A stretch of 64,000 nt of DNA from GCA-2746605 sp963704835 (GTDB lineage Bacteria; Bacteroidota; Ignavibacteria; Ignavibacteriales; Melioribacteraceae): NCBI GenBank assembly GCA_963704835.1, contig CAVPHW010000009.1, positions 124,001-188,000 on the forward strand, written 5' to 3'. Position 1 is the stretch's first letter. The number at the start of each line of letters is the position of its first letter. The notes beneath the pieces were generated by a model. The model saw nothing but the letters and a program-made list of their open reading frames with translations. It searched no databases and had not been told where the DNA came from. Below, piece after piece: positions 28,085-37,090 of the stretch. The position numbers were made by a program, and so were the translations under genes.

Positions 28085-30760
28085 ATGGATGAAATTAAAA
28101 AAGATAGTCAAAAAGAACTAAATGATCTGGAAACTCAAGAATGGTTGGAATCACTTGAATTTGTTTTGCAAACAGGTGGTCAAGCAAGAGTTAAACAGCT
28201 TTTACACGATTTAGATACTTACGCACATGAAGCTGGTGTAGAACTTCCGTTCACCGCTAATACCCCATACGTTAATACTATTCCTAAAAATAATGAACCT
28301 AAATTTCCCGGTGGAAGAGAAATTGAAAGAAGGATTAAAAGCCTTATTCGTTGGAATGCAATGGCAATGGTTGTTCGTGCAAATAAATTGGATCCAGGTA
28401 TTGGAGGCCATATTTCTACATATGCGTCTGCCGCCACTTTGTACGAGATTGGTTTTAATCATTTTTTCAAAGGGAAAGATAACAATAACCAAGGCGATCA
28501 AATTTATTTCCAAGGACATGCTTCACCTGGAATTTATGCAAGAGCATATTTAGAAGGGAGGCTGGACGCAAAAAAACTCCACAATTTTAGACATGAATTA
28601 CACGCAGGCGGAGGTCTATCTTCATATCCTCACCCAAGATTAATGCCCGATTTTTGGGAATTCCCAACTGTTTCAATGGGATTGGGTCCAATTATGGCAA
28701 TTTATCAAGCTAGGTTTAATAAATATTTGGAAAATAGAGGATTGAAAACAGCAACAAATTCTAAAGTTTGGGCTTTTTTGGGAGATGGTGAAACTGATGA
28801 ACCTGAAACTCTTGGTGCAATTTCATTAGGATCACGAGAAAAATTGGATAATCTAATATTCGTGATAAATTGCAATCTTCAAAGATTAGATGGACCTGTA
28901 AGAGGAAATTCCAAAATTATGCAGGAATTAGAAGCAAGTTTTAAAGGTGCAGGTTGGAATGTAATTAAAGTAGTCTGGGGCAGTGATTGGGATGAACTTT
29001 TGGAAGCTGATAAAACGGGACTCTTAACAAAAAGAATGAATGAAATTGTAGATGGAGAATCACAAAAATATATTGTTGAAGGTGGTGCTTATATAAGGAA
29101 GCATTTCTTTGGCAAATACCCTGAGCTCCTTGAGTTAGTAAAACATCATACCGATGAAGATTTAGAAAGAATGAAAAGAGGTGGTCACGATCCTGAAAAA
29201 GTGTATGCCGCTTATAAAGCTGCTGTAAATACAACGGATAAGCCAACAGTAATACTAGCCAAAACAGTAAAGGGATACGGATTAGGTGAAGCAGGTGAAG
29301 GTAAAAATATTACTCATTCTCAAAAGAAATTGAATGAAGATGAATTAAAAGAATTTAGAAGTAGATTTGGAATTCCTATATCGGACGAAGATGTTGTTGA
29401 AGCACCCTTTTACAGACCGGAAGAAGATAGCCCTGAAATAACATATCTCAAAAAAAGAAGACAAGAACTGAATGGATACGTTCCTAAAAGAATTGTAAAA
29501 AATCCCAAAATTGCGACCCCATCTGAGGAATTATTTAAGGAGTTTTATGACGGAACAGAAGGTCGTGAAGTATCCACAACAATGGTTTATGTGAGAATAT
29601 TAACTAAACTTCTTAAGGACAAAGAAATAGGTAAATTAATTGTCCCAATTGTTCCAGATGAAGCAAGAACTTTTGGTATGGAAGCCCTCTTTAGGCAAGT
29701 TGGTATTTACTCATCAACTGGGCAATTATATGAACCGGTTGACAGAGATAGCTTACTTTATTACAAGGAAGCAAAAAATGGTCAGATTCTTGAGGAAGGA
29801 ATAACCGAAGCCGGAGCTATGTCTTCATTTATTGCCGCAGGTACTGCACATATCACTCATGGTATTAATACAATTCCATTTTTTACATTCTATTCTATGT
29901 TTGGATTTCAAAGAATTGGCGATCTTGCTTGGGCTGCTGCTGATATGCAGTGTAAGGGTTTTTTAATTGGCGGTACTGCGGGACGAACAACTTTAGCTGG
30001 TGAGGGTCTCCAACATCAAGATGGTCAAAGCCATGTTCTGGCACATTCAATTCCAACAGTAAAAGCCTACGATCCCGCTTTTGCTTATGAACTAGCTGTA
30101 ATTATTCGAGATGGTATTCATAGAATGTATGAACTTCAAGAAGATTGTTATTATTACATAACTGTAATGAATGAAAATTATGCAATGCCTGAAATGCCAA
30201 AAGGTACTAAGGATGGTATAATAAAAGGAATGTATAAATATAAAGCTGGAAATAAAAATTCAAAATTAAAAGCCCATCTTTTAGGAAGTGGATCAATATT
30301 AAATGAAACTTTAAAAGCCCAGAAAATCTTAGAAGAAGATTATAAAGTATCTGCTGATGTTTGGAGTGTTACAAGTTATAAAAACATACACTACGATGCA
30401 CTTGAGATTGAACGTTGGAACAGAATGAATCCAACTAAACAACAGAAGAAAAATTATATTCAACAAGTTACAAGTGGCGAAGAAGGTATATTTATTGGAG
30501 CATCTGACTATTCACAAATTTTAACTGATGCAATTTCAAAATGGTTACCTGGCAAGCTAATAACATTAGGAACTCTTGGATTTGGTAGAAGCGATAATAG
30601 AGAAGCATTAAGAGATTTCTTTGAAGTAGATGCAAAACACATTGTTTATACTACTCTATATTCTCTTTTTCAAGAAGGTAAAATATCCAAAGAAGTAATT
30701 ACAAAAGCGGCGAGTGATTTAAAAATAGACTCTAAAAAGAAGAGTCCAATTAATTCTTAA
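28085..30760 (+). CDS. aceE: pyruvate dehydrogenase E1 component, homodimeric type
   Basis: Thiamine diphosphate-dependent E1 that decarboxylates pyruvate and acetylates the lipoyl group of E2. At 891 residues it is the single-chain (AceE) form, not alpha/beta. Motifs: HASPGIYARAYLEGR, the TPP-binding GDGETDEPETLGA followed by FVINCNLQRLDGPVRGN, PIVPDEARTFGMEALFRQVGIY, and the transketolase-like central domain LAGEGLQHQDGQSH. It is followed by aceF (26 bases) and lpd, giving the whole complex in one operon. Confidence 0.98.
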   Translation: MDEIKKDSQKELNDLETQEWLESLEFVLQTGGQARVKQLLHDLDTYAHEAGVELPFTANTPYVNTIPKNNEPKFPGGREIERRIKSLIRWNAMAMVVRANKLDPGIGGHISTYASAATLYEIGFNHFFKGKDNNNQGDQIYFQGHASPGIYARAYLEGRLDAKKLHNFRHELHAGGGLSSYPHPRLMPDFWEFPTVSMGLGPIMAIYQARFNKYLENRGLKTATNSKVWAFLGDGETDEPETLGAISLGSREKLDNLIFVINCNLQRLDGPVRGNSKIMQELEASFKGAGWNVIKVVWGSDWDELLEADKTGLLTKRMNEIVDGESQKYIVEGGAYIRKHFFGKYPELLELVKHHTDEDLERMKRGGHDPEKVYAAYKAAVNTTDKPTVILAKTVKGYGLGEAGEGKNITHSQKKLNEDELKEFRSRFGIPISDEDVVEAPFYRPEEDSPEITYLKKRRQELNGYVPKRIVKNPKIATPSEELFKEFYDGTEGREVSTTMVYVRILTKLLKDKEIGKLIVPIVPDEARTFGMEALFRQVGIYSSTGQLYEPVDRDSLLYYKEAKNGQILEEGITEAGAMSSFIAAGTAHITHGINTIPFFTFYSMFGFQRIGDLAWAAADMQCKGFLIGGTAGRTTLAGEGLQHQDGQSHVLAHSIPTVKAYDPAFAYELAVIIRDGIHRMYELQEDCYYYITVMNENYAMPEMPKGTKDGIIKGMYKYKAGNKNSKLKAHLLGSGSILNETLKAQKILEEDYKVSADVWSVTSYKNIHYDALEIERWNRMNPTKQQKKNYIQQVTSGEEGIFIGASDYSQILTDAISKWLPGKLITLGTLGFGRSDNREALRDFFEVDAKHIVYTTLYSLFQEGKISKEVITKAASDLKIDSKKKSPINS

Positions 30761-30786
30761 AGTAAAATTAAATTAGAGATATAAAA

Positions 30787-32466
30787 ATGGCGTTTGAATT
30801 TAAACTTCCTGAATTAGGTGAAAATATTGAGCAAGCTGAAATTGTAAAAATATTAGTTAAAGCTGGTGATAAAATTGAGGTTGATCAAATTCTTCTAGAA
30901 ATTGAAACCGATAAAGCAACAGTTGAAGTACCAGCCGAGTTTAGCGGTGTAGTTAAAACTGTAAATGTAAAGGATGGCGAAACAGTAAAAATTGGAACTA
31001 TAATCTTCACTTATGAAGAAGGAACTGGATCTGTATCAAAGAGTGAAATTACGGTTCCTAAAGAAGAACTCCCGCAGCAAGAAGTTAATGAAGCTATTTC
31101 TGAGCCCCAAAAGGAAATTGCAGCGGAACCTGCAAAAACAGGCGTGCAAAGTGGAATTTTTGAATTCAGACTTCCTGAATTAGGTGAAAATATTGAATCC
31201 GCTGAAATCATAAAAGTTTTAGTTGCAGTTGGTGATAATGTTGAAGTTAATCAGGTTCTTCTGGAAATTGAAACAGATAAAGCTACAGTTGAAGTACCTG
31301 CTGAGTTTAGTGGTGTTGTTAAAGATGTAAAAGTTAAAGCTGGGGAAAAGGTCAAAGTTGGTTCAATTGTTCTAGTAGTTGAGTCAGGATCATCGCCAAA
31401 AAACAATAAAGAACTGACTAAAAATGAAATAGAAAAACAAGAGCCTTTAAAAGAGATTGAAAGAGCCAAACCGATTGAAAAAACAATTAGTGAAGTGCCC
31501 TCCAAAAATATATCTACATCATCTGAACTTCCAAGAAGGAAAGATTTCCCTGTAAAAATTGCTCCTGCAGCCCCATCCGTAAGAAGATTTTCTAGAGAGA
31601 TAGGTATTGATATTAATGAAGTGAAGGGAAATGGACCTGGTGGCAGAATCTCGATTGATGATATAAAAGCCTTTTCAAAATCATTAAATGAAAGCATTAG
31701 ATCTGGCGGAAGTGGATTAGCAATAGGTATAAAAAGAGAACAACTTCCTGACTTTAGTAAATGGGGCGATATTCGAAAAGAACCAATGAGTAATATTAGG
31801 AAAAAAACGGCTGAGCATTTGTCTTATGCGTGGTCAACTATTCCTCACGTAACACAATTTGATAAGGCTGATATAACAGATCTTGAAAAGTTGAGAAAAC
31901 AATTTGCAAAAAATGTTGAAGTAGCCGGCGGTAAGCTTACAGTAACAGCTATTCTCTTAAAAGTAATTGCAACTGCACTTAAAAGATTCCCTCAGTTCAA
32001 TTCTAGTGTTGACATGGATAATAAAGAAATTATCTTAAAAGATTACTTCAATGTTGGCATAGCTGTAGATACTGAAAAAGGTTTAATTGTACCTGTTATA
32101 AAGGATGTTGATAAAAAAAATATTGTTCAGCTTTCTACAGAACTTACAGAAATTTCTGTTAAAGCTCGTGATAAAAAAATTACAATTGAAGATATGCAAG
32201 GCGGTTGTTTTACCATAAGCAATTTGGGCGGAATTGGTGGAACGGCATTTACTCCAATTGTTAATGCTCCAGAAGTTGCTATTCTTGGTGTTTCCAGAGG
32301 TAATTATGAACCAGTTTACAAAGATGGCGAATTTATTCCAAGAATGATGCTACCACTTTCTTTATCCTATGATCATAGAGTTATAGATGGAGCAGATGCT
32401 GCAAGGTTTATTAGATGGGTTGTAACAGCACTTGAACAACCATTTTTGCTAAGCTTAGAAGGATAA
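30787..32466 (+). CDS. aceF: dihydrolipoamide acetyltransferase (PDH E2) with two lipoyl domains
   Basis: Core of the pyruvate dehydrogenase complex; transfers acetyl from lipoamide to CoA. 559 residues. Two lipoyl domains (about 1-78 and 124-200), each with the lipoylated lysine in EIETDKATVEVPAEFSG, are nearly identical to each other. A charged linker precedes the E3/E1-binding domain (PSVRRFSREIGIDINEVKGNGPGGRI, about 262-295). The catalytic domain ends with SLSYDHRVIDGADAARF, with the active His and Asp. It lies between aceE and lpd. Confidence 0.98.
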   Translation: MAFEFKLPELGENIEQAEIVKILVKAGDKIEVDQILLEIETDKATVEVPAEFSGVVKTVNVKDGETVKIGTIIFTYEEGTGSVSKSEITVPKEELPQQEVNEAISEPQKEIAAEPAKTGVQSGIFEFRLPELGENIESAEIIKVLVAVGDNVEVNQVLLEIETDKATVEVPAEFSGVVKDVKVKAGEKVKVGSIVLVVESGSSPKNNKELTKNEIEKQEPLKEIERAKPIEKTISEVPSKNISTSSELPRRKDFPVKIAPAAPSVRRFSREIGIDINEVKGNGPGGRISIDDIKAFSKSLNESIRSGGSGLAIGIKREQLPDFSKWGDIRKEPMSNIRKKTAEHLSYAWSTIPHVTQFDKADITDLEKLRKQFAKNVEVAGGKLTVTAILLKVIATALKRFPQFNSSVDMDNKEIILKDYFNVGIAVDTEKGLIVPVIKDVDKKNIVQLSTELTEISVKARDKKITIEDMQGGCFTISNLGGIGGTAFTPIVNAPEVAILGVSRGNYEPVYKDGEFIPRMMLPLSLSYDHRVIDGADAARFIRWVVTALEQPFLLSLEG

Positions 32467-32610
32467 TTTTTTTACTTAATCTAATTCTAAATCAATGTTT
32501 GTTTTAGAGTGGGATCAATTTTGTTTAAGTAAATAAGTGTGAGAGTAAGATTAAGAGCAAGATTAAGATTATAAGTTGATATAGAATAATAAATTTAGAA
32601 GAGTATAATA

Positions 32611-34029
32611 ATGAGCAACAAAACACAACTTGCTGTAATTGGCGCGGGACCAGGTGGATATACGGCTGCATTTTTAGCTGCAGATTTAGGAATGCAAGTC
32701 ACACTAATTGATCCTCAAGAAAACCCTGGAGGTACATGTCTCTATTGGGGATGTATTCCATCTAAAGCTTATTTGCACGTTGCAAAATTATTGAATGAAG
32801 CAAAAGAGGCTCCAAATTGGGGAATCGATTTTGGAACACCCAAAATTGATATTGATAAATTGAGAGCATTCAAAGAAAATGTTGTGAAAATGAATACTAG
32901 TGGAACAGGACAATTAGTCAAGCAACGCAAAATAAATTACATTCAGGGTAAAGCAACATTTAAAAGCTCTAATTCTTTAGCTATTGAAAAAGTTGAAGGC
33001 GGACAAGAAGAATTAACATTTGAGCATGCGATTTTAGCAACAGGTTCGGTTTCATCAGTTATTCCCGCGCTTTCAATTGATTCTCCAAGAGTTATGGATT
33101 CAACAGTTGCACTTGAGCTAAAAGATGTGCCAAAAAGATTACTAGTTGTCGGCGGTGGTGTTATTGGAATGGAGCTTGGCTCCGTTTATGCTTCTCTTGG
33201 TAGTAAAGTAACGGTTGTGGAGTTGTTACCTTCTCTTTTACCTGGAGCTGACAAGGATTTAGTAAATATCTTTCAAAAAAGTATTGAATCCAGATTTGAA
33301 AAGATATTATTAAAAACAAAGGTTGCTAAATTAGAAGATACTGGAAAAGCAATTAAGGTAAAATTAGAAGGCGAAAATTTAGAACAGAGTGAACTAGAAT
33401 TTGATAAAGTTTTGATCTCTATCGGTAGATCGCCAGTGACAAAAGGGTTAGGATTAGAGAATACGAAAATAAAATTAAGTGATAGAGGATTTGTTAGTGT
33501 AAACGAAAAGCTTCAAACTGATGACCCAAATATTTATGCAATTGGTGATATTGTTCCTGGTCCAATGTTAGCTCACAAAGCTTCGGCGGAAGGTAAAGTT
33601 GCAGTTGAAGCAATAGCAGGTCATAAAGTTGCTTTTGAACCTGCTGCAATTCCAGGGGTCGTGTATACAGATCCTGAAGTTGCCTGGGCTGGACTAACAG
33701 AAATAGAAGCAAAAGAAAGAGGTATTAAGGTTACTGTTGTAAGATTTCCTTGGGCTGCAAGCGGTCGTGCAAGAACAATGGACAGAACGGATGGCATGAC
33801 AAAATTAATAATTGACCCCGAAACCGAACGAATTTTGGGAGTTGGAATTGTTGGTCCAGGTGCAGGCGAATTAATTGCTGAAGGAACATTAGCTATTGAA
33901 ATGGCAGCCTTAGCAAAAGATGTAGCCTTAACAATTCATGCTCATCCAACTTTATCTGAAACAATGATGGAAAGCGCTGAAGTATTCTTTGGTCAGGCTA
34001 CTCATTTATACAGACCTAAGAGAAATTGA
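32611..34029 (+). CDS. lpdA: dihydrolipoyl dehydrogenase (E3)
   Basis: FAD enzyme that reoxidises the dihydrolipoyl group of E2 with NAD. 472 residues. N-terminal FAD-binding AVIGAGPGGYTAA; redox-active disulfide C43/C48 (GGTCLYWGCIPSK); NAD-binding LLVVGGGVIGMELGSVYASLG; FAD contact IYAIGDIVPGPMLAHKA; C-terminal dimer domain with the catalytic His-Glu pair HAHPTLSE. It follows aceF by 144 bases and belongs to the same transcription direction. Confidence 0.98.
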   Translation: MSNKTQLAVIGAGPGGYTAAFLAADLGMQVTLIDPQENPGGTCLYWGCIPSKAYLHVAKLLNEAKEAPNWGIDFGTPKIDIDKLRAFKENVVKMNTSGTGQLVKQRKINYIQGKATFKSSNSLAIEKVEGGQEELTFEHAILATGSVSSVIPALSIDSPRVMDSTVALELKDVPKRLLVVGGGVIGMELGSVYASLGSKVTVVELLPSLLPGADKDLVNIFQKSIESRFEKILLKTKVAKLEDTGKAIKVKLEGENLEQSELEFDKVLISIGRSPVTKGLGLENTKIKLSDRGFVSVNEKLQTDDPNIYAIGDIVPGPMLAHKASAEGKVAVEAIAGHKVAFEPAAIPGVVYTDPEVAWAGLTEIEAKERGIKVTVVRFPWAASGRARTMDRTDGMTKLIIDPETERILGVGIVGPGAGELIAEGTLAIEMAALAKDVALTIHAHPTLSETMMESAEVFFGQATHLYRPKRN

Positions 34030-34131
34030 ATAATTTTTCAATAAACAAAGGTAAAGTATTTAACACTTAAAATTAGGATTTTGTTATTAATTACTGTATG
34101 TTTGAAGAGTAAGGCAGTAAACTTTAGAGAT

Positions 34132-34213
34132 ATGCCCGCGTTTTTCGGGTAAAGTATATGTAGAAGTAGAAGATGTAGAAGCAATTCAAAAAAACTTCCC
34201 TGTAGAATTTTAG
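34132..34213 (+). pseudogene. short open stretch or gene remnant upstream of the cold-shock gene
   Basis: After lpd, the frame ending in a TAG at 34211-34213 reads SGKVYVEVEDVEAIQKNFPVEF, which looks like the C-terminal end of a small protein. An ATG at 34132 (MPAFF...) lies in the neighbouring frame and would join it if one base in the T-run near 34141 were surplus. Upstream in-frame stops allow no longer gene. I cannot tell a 26-residue protein from a decayed remnant. CCCG/CGGG arms in the same place could also form a weak hairpin. Confidence 0.25.
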
Positions 34214-34258
34214 AGCCCTGTCAAAAAAATCAATCAATTATTACAAAGGAGCACTGTT

Positions 34259-34471
34259 ATGGCAGAGCGCAAAGAAGGAACAGTTAAATGGTTTAACAGT
34301 TCAAAAGGATTCGGATTTATTCAACAAGCAAGTGGTGATGATGTATTTGTACATTTTCAATCAATTGTTGGTGATGGTTACAAATCTTTAGAAGAAAATG
34401 ATAAAGTTGAATTTTCAGTTACTCAAGGTCCAAAAGGCCTTCAAGCAGCTGATGTTAGACTTATGAATTAA
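34259..34471 (+). CDS. cspA: cold-shock domain protein (CspA family)
   Basis: 70-residue single cold-shock domain that binds single-stranded RNA and DNA as a chaperone. RNP1 KGFGFI and RNP2 DVFVHF are both present (GTVKWFNSSKGFGFIQQAS, DDVFVHFQSI). A ribosome-binding site AAAGGAG lies eight bases upstream of the ATG. The 229-base gap upstream may include a cold-responsive leader. A strong intrinsic terminator follows, so it is a single-gene unit. Confidence 0.97.
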   Translation: MAERKEGTVKWFNSSKGFGFIQQASGDDVFVHFQSIVGDGYKSLEENDKVEFSVTQGPKGLQAADVRLMN

Positions 34472-34490
34472 TACAGTTTATTCTGATATT

Positions 34491-34516
34491 AAATCCCGGC
34501 TTAGGTCGGGATTTTT
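34491..34516 (+). terminator. intrinsic terminator of the cold-shock gene
   Basis: Stem AAATCCCG / CGGGATTT with the loop GCTTAGGT, followed by a run of T. It starts 19 bases after the stop codon of the cold-shock gene. This is the clearest rho-independent terminator in the window. Confidence 0.9.
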
Positions 34517-34606
34517 TATTTTAAATCAAAATTAATTTGCTCTTTTTAATTAGTACTGTAGGAAGATTCTATTTATATTGTAACATATTAAGGTGGGAAT
34601 TTTATT

Positions 34607-34987
34607 ATGAAATACACAGTTGAATATTTACCTGACAAACAAATTGTTGAAATTAAGTTGAGTGGGAGATTAAATTTTCAAGTAGCTGAGAAATTCTCAA
34701 AAGAAGCATTAAAACTTGCGCGTAAAAATAATTGTATTAAATTTTTATTTGACCATAGTGAAACAATTATGCAAGGAAAAATTACTAGGCTGCACGCAAC
34801 AGGTGATGAGTTGCAGCAATTCGGATTTAAGAATACTGATCATATTGCAATTTTAATTGGAAATTTGGAAAACTTTTCAAATTTTATCGAACCTAACAGT
34901 CAGAATGGCAATTGGAGCACAATTAAGTATTTTCCTACACAGAATATTCAGGAAGCAAATGATTGGCTTTTTCAAAGCAATCAATAA
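34607..34987 (+). CDS. STAS/SpoIIAA-like domain protein
   Basis: 126 residues, cytoplasmic. The order of strands and helices (TVEYLPDKQIVEIKLSGRLNF, FSKEALKLARKNNCIKFLFDHSE, LQQFGFKNTDHIAILIGNL, STIKYFPTQNIQEANDWLF) fits the SpoIIAA-like/STAS group found in Bacteroidota. I see no clear phosphorylatable Ser in the usual DxS position, so a classic anti-anti-sigma role is not established. It has a GGTGGG ribosome-binding site. The lysine-rich small gene follows 47 bases later on the same strand. Confidence 0.65.
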   Translation: MKYTVEYLPDKQIVEIKLSGRLNFQVAEKFSKEALKLARKNNCIKFLFDHSETIMQGKITRLHATGDELQQFGFKNTDHIAILIGNLENFSNFIEPNSQNGNWSTIKYFPTQNIQEANDWLFQSNQ

Positions 34988-35034
34988 ATTAGAAGTTTTT
35001 ATTCCATTCAATTACTTTAACAAGGGAGATGAAT

Positions 35035-35160
35035 ATGGCAAAAGGTCAAAACGCTAAAAAAACAACAAAGAAAGAACCAGCAAAATCTATGAAGGAAAAA
35101 AAAGCTGATAAAAGAGATAAGAAAAAAGGGAAAGATTCCTCTAGCAGTATGAATAAATAA
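35035..35160 (+). CDS. 41-residue lysine-rich small protein
   Basis: Starts at the ATG at 35035, placed six bases after an AGGGAG ribosome-binding site; the ATG at 35029 is too close to it. The protein begins MAKGQNAKKTTKKEPAKSM, continues with Lys-rich repeats and ends with a Ser run and MNK. About 40 percent of residues are Lys and there is no hydrophobic core, so it is likely disordered and could bind nucleic acid or ribosomes. I recall similar MAKGQ...KK small proteins in Bacteroidota as uncharacterised. Good ribosome-binding site spacing and a full-length frame support it as real. Confidence 0.65.
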   Translation: MAKGQNAKKTTKKEPAKSMKEKKADKRDKKKGKDSSSSMNK

Positions 35161-35221
35161 ATCTAATACTTTAGAAAGTTTTTCCCAAAATAAATTAGTT
35201 TAGCAGTAAAAAGAAACTAGT

Positions 35222-36121
35222 TTATAAATTCAGTTTTAAACTTACTTTTATTGACTCTAACGTAAGTGGGGCTTTAGTTTCAAAGGGCCAATTCATTTCG
35301 TCTTGCTTTAGAGTAAATAAAAAATATGAAAGTCCATTTTTTAAAATAAAATATAAAACTGGCGCTATTTGAGGTGCTTCTTTAATAAGTACACCTTCGG
35401 TAAAAAAATCTATTCCGGTTTGAGAAAGTGTTTCTATAAAAAAACTTCCAAGTTGTTTCCAAAATAAATAGTGAGGAAAAATTACTTGGGTTTCATATTC
35501 TGCGCCAACGTTTAAAAATGAACTAATTTTAAAATCAATTCCTGCAACATTTGATGTCCCAAACTTTACAGCATTATTATATTTCTTAACTAAAGCAATA
35601 TCACTATTGGGAAAATGCTGGTTAGTTTCTGATAAATAATAATCTAAATTGGGGACTTTAAATTTTGACTGATTCCAAATAAGGCTTAATTGGTATGAGG
35701 GAAATATAGCAAAGCTTCCAAAACTGTACCCGTAACCTTTTCTAAGTCCAACGCCAAATCGCCAAATCTCATAATTAGTATTCAGTGGCTTTTCAACATC
35801 CTTCAAATTATCTCTTACATAGGAAGAAATAAGGTAATTATCCTCAAATGATAAAAGTTTATAATTTGCAGCTGGTTTTAAATACCGTTTTCCAAGTTTA
35901 ATTTCAGTTAATATATTTGGTTCAAATGGAGCTAAAACATTTTTATGATTAAGCTCACCAAACCCATAAGAAAACTCAACGAAGTTTTGATTGCCCGCAT
36001 ACCAATTACCAATATCAAATTTATCGGAAGCATTTATTGACTGATAATTTTGGACTTGTGCTAAGGTTGGCAGCAAAGAATAGGCGAAAAGGTAAATAAA
36101 TAAAATTAAATTTCTGTTCAT
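35222..36121 (-). CDS. putative outer-membrane beta-barrel protein, unknown function
   Basis: 299 residues. A signal peptide (LILFIYLFAYSLLPTLAQ) is followed by alternating hydrophobic strands rich in aromatic residues (WYAGNQNFVEFSYGFGEL, WRFGVGLRKGYGYSFGSFAIFP, FLNVGAEYETQVIFPHYLFW). It ends in ESIKVSLKLNL, a strand-like C-terminus. No ligand or enzyme motif. It is preceded by a DNA gap and then by a receiver protein on the same strand, with no clear functional link. Confidence 0.6.
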   Translation of the reverse strand: MNRNLILFIYLFAYSLLPTLAQVQNYQSINASDKFDIGNWYAGNQNFVEFSYGFGELNHKNVLAPFEPNILTEIKLGKRYLKPAANYKLLSFEDNYLISSYVRDNLKDVEKPLNTNYEIWRFGVGLRKGYGYSFGSFAIFPSYQLSLIWNQSKFKVPNLDYYLSETNQHFPNSDIALVKKYNNAVKFGTSNVAGIDFKISSFLNVGAEYETQVIFPHYLFWKQLGSFFIETLSQTGIDFFTEGVLIKEAPQIAPVLYFILKNGLSYFLFTLKQDEMNWPFETKAPLTLESIKVSLKLNL

Positions 36122-36202
36122 AATAAAAAAATCCCCTCAGCTTTCAATATATAAAAACTAAAGGGGAAAAATAAAATTTATAAGATTAAAAAGAGAAAAA
36201 AT

Positions 36203-36601
36203 TTAACTAATAGTTTTTTTCTCTAATGATCTAACTAAAGTGTCCATTAAAACATCATTTTGTACTGGTTTTGTTAAAAATATATCTACACCAGCATTAT
36301 AGGCATTATCTTTATCTCTTTGGAAAGCATGAGCCGATAAACCAACAATTGGAAGATTTTTATATTCTTCCATTTCGCGGATTTCCTGAGTTAACTGCAA
36401 TCCATCCTTCTTTCCTCTCAATGAAATATCCATTAGAATAATGTCAAATTTGGACTGACTTAATTTTTCATAAAATGTGTCAGAAGAATCACAAATCTCA
36501 AGATCAAATTTTCTCTTTAAGAATATTTGCAAAAACTTTTGATTTTCGTAATCATCTTCAACAATAAGTAATTTTGGTTTGGTTTGTAGTTCTTCGCTCA
36601 T
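36203..36601 (-). CDS. single-domain response regulator (CheY-like receiver)
   Basis: 132-residue stand-alone receiver: acidic EDD near residue 16, phospho-acceptor Asp in IILMDISLRGKKDGLQL, Thr/Ser switch LPIVGLSAHAFQ, and the conserved Lys in FLTKPVQND. There is no output domain. The partner kinase is not adjacent; several hybrid-sensing kinases occur in the last 13 kb of the window. Confidence 0.9.
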   Translation of the reverse strand: MSEELQTKPKLLIVEDDYENQKFLQIFLKRKFDLEICDSSDTFYEKLSQSKFDIILMDISLRGKKDGLQLTQEIREMEEYKNLPIVGLSAHAFQRDKDNAYNAGVDIFLTKPVQNDVLMDTLVRSLEKKTIS

Positions 36602-37090
36602 TTTTTTACCACTTTTTTAATTTATTATCGACTTTTTTTTAGCTTATTCAATACCCAACATAAAAAATATTAAGCTAATTATGGGTTTATAAACATTATC
36701 GAGAAAAAGGTTTCAATTTTTAGAACAAATGCAGGAAAATACATCGGGAATTTGGACTATTTAGTCTTCTATACAATAAAGTTTGTCAAAAATATTAAAA
36801 TTATTCCAATTATAAAAATTTGAAAGAATATTTTAATTGTTGCTAACAATTAAAGATAGCTAAATTAGAAAGGTATTATGATAAATAAATCTAAATGTGT
36901 AATTGAGATTCTGTAAAAAGTTTACTATTCAACTTTTTTAAAACGTAATAGATTATGGAGATTCTCTTGAATTTTAACAATAGTTCTCAGATTGAAGCAT
37001 AATGCTTCTACGCATACAAATTCGGAAATGATATATATCATTTCCGAATTAACGTTTAATATTATTCTTCAGAAACTAAAATATCCAAAC
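36602..37090. other. intergenic region with two palindromes
   Basis: This 489-base gap lies between the receiver gene start and the Omp28-like gene stop, both minus strand. No coding frame is convincing. It contains a palindrome GAAGCATAATGCTTC at 36994-37008 and a 32-base perfect palindrome at 37019-37050. The part near 36602-36720 is where the receiver's promoter should lie. Confidence 0.5.
37019..37050 (-). terminator. 32-base perfect palindrome downstream of the Omp28-like gene
   Basis: A 16-base arm (AATTCGGAAATGATAT) followed directly by its exact reverse complement. It lies 40 bases after the stop of the minus-strand operon 40245-37091. It would form a long stem at the transcript end and probably works as terminator or 3' stabiliser, although the T-run after it is short. 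Confidence 0.55.

Noticed and set aside
34259..36601. Sigma-factor regulatory module (SpoIIE phosphatase at 26753 with STAS-like protein at 34607)
   Set aside because: The two genes are about 7 kb apart, no anti-sigma kinase is seen, and the STAS-like protein lacks an obvious phosphorylation Ser; linkage is not supported.
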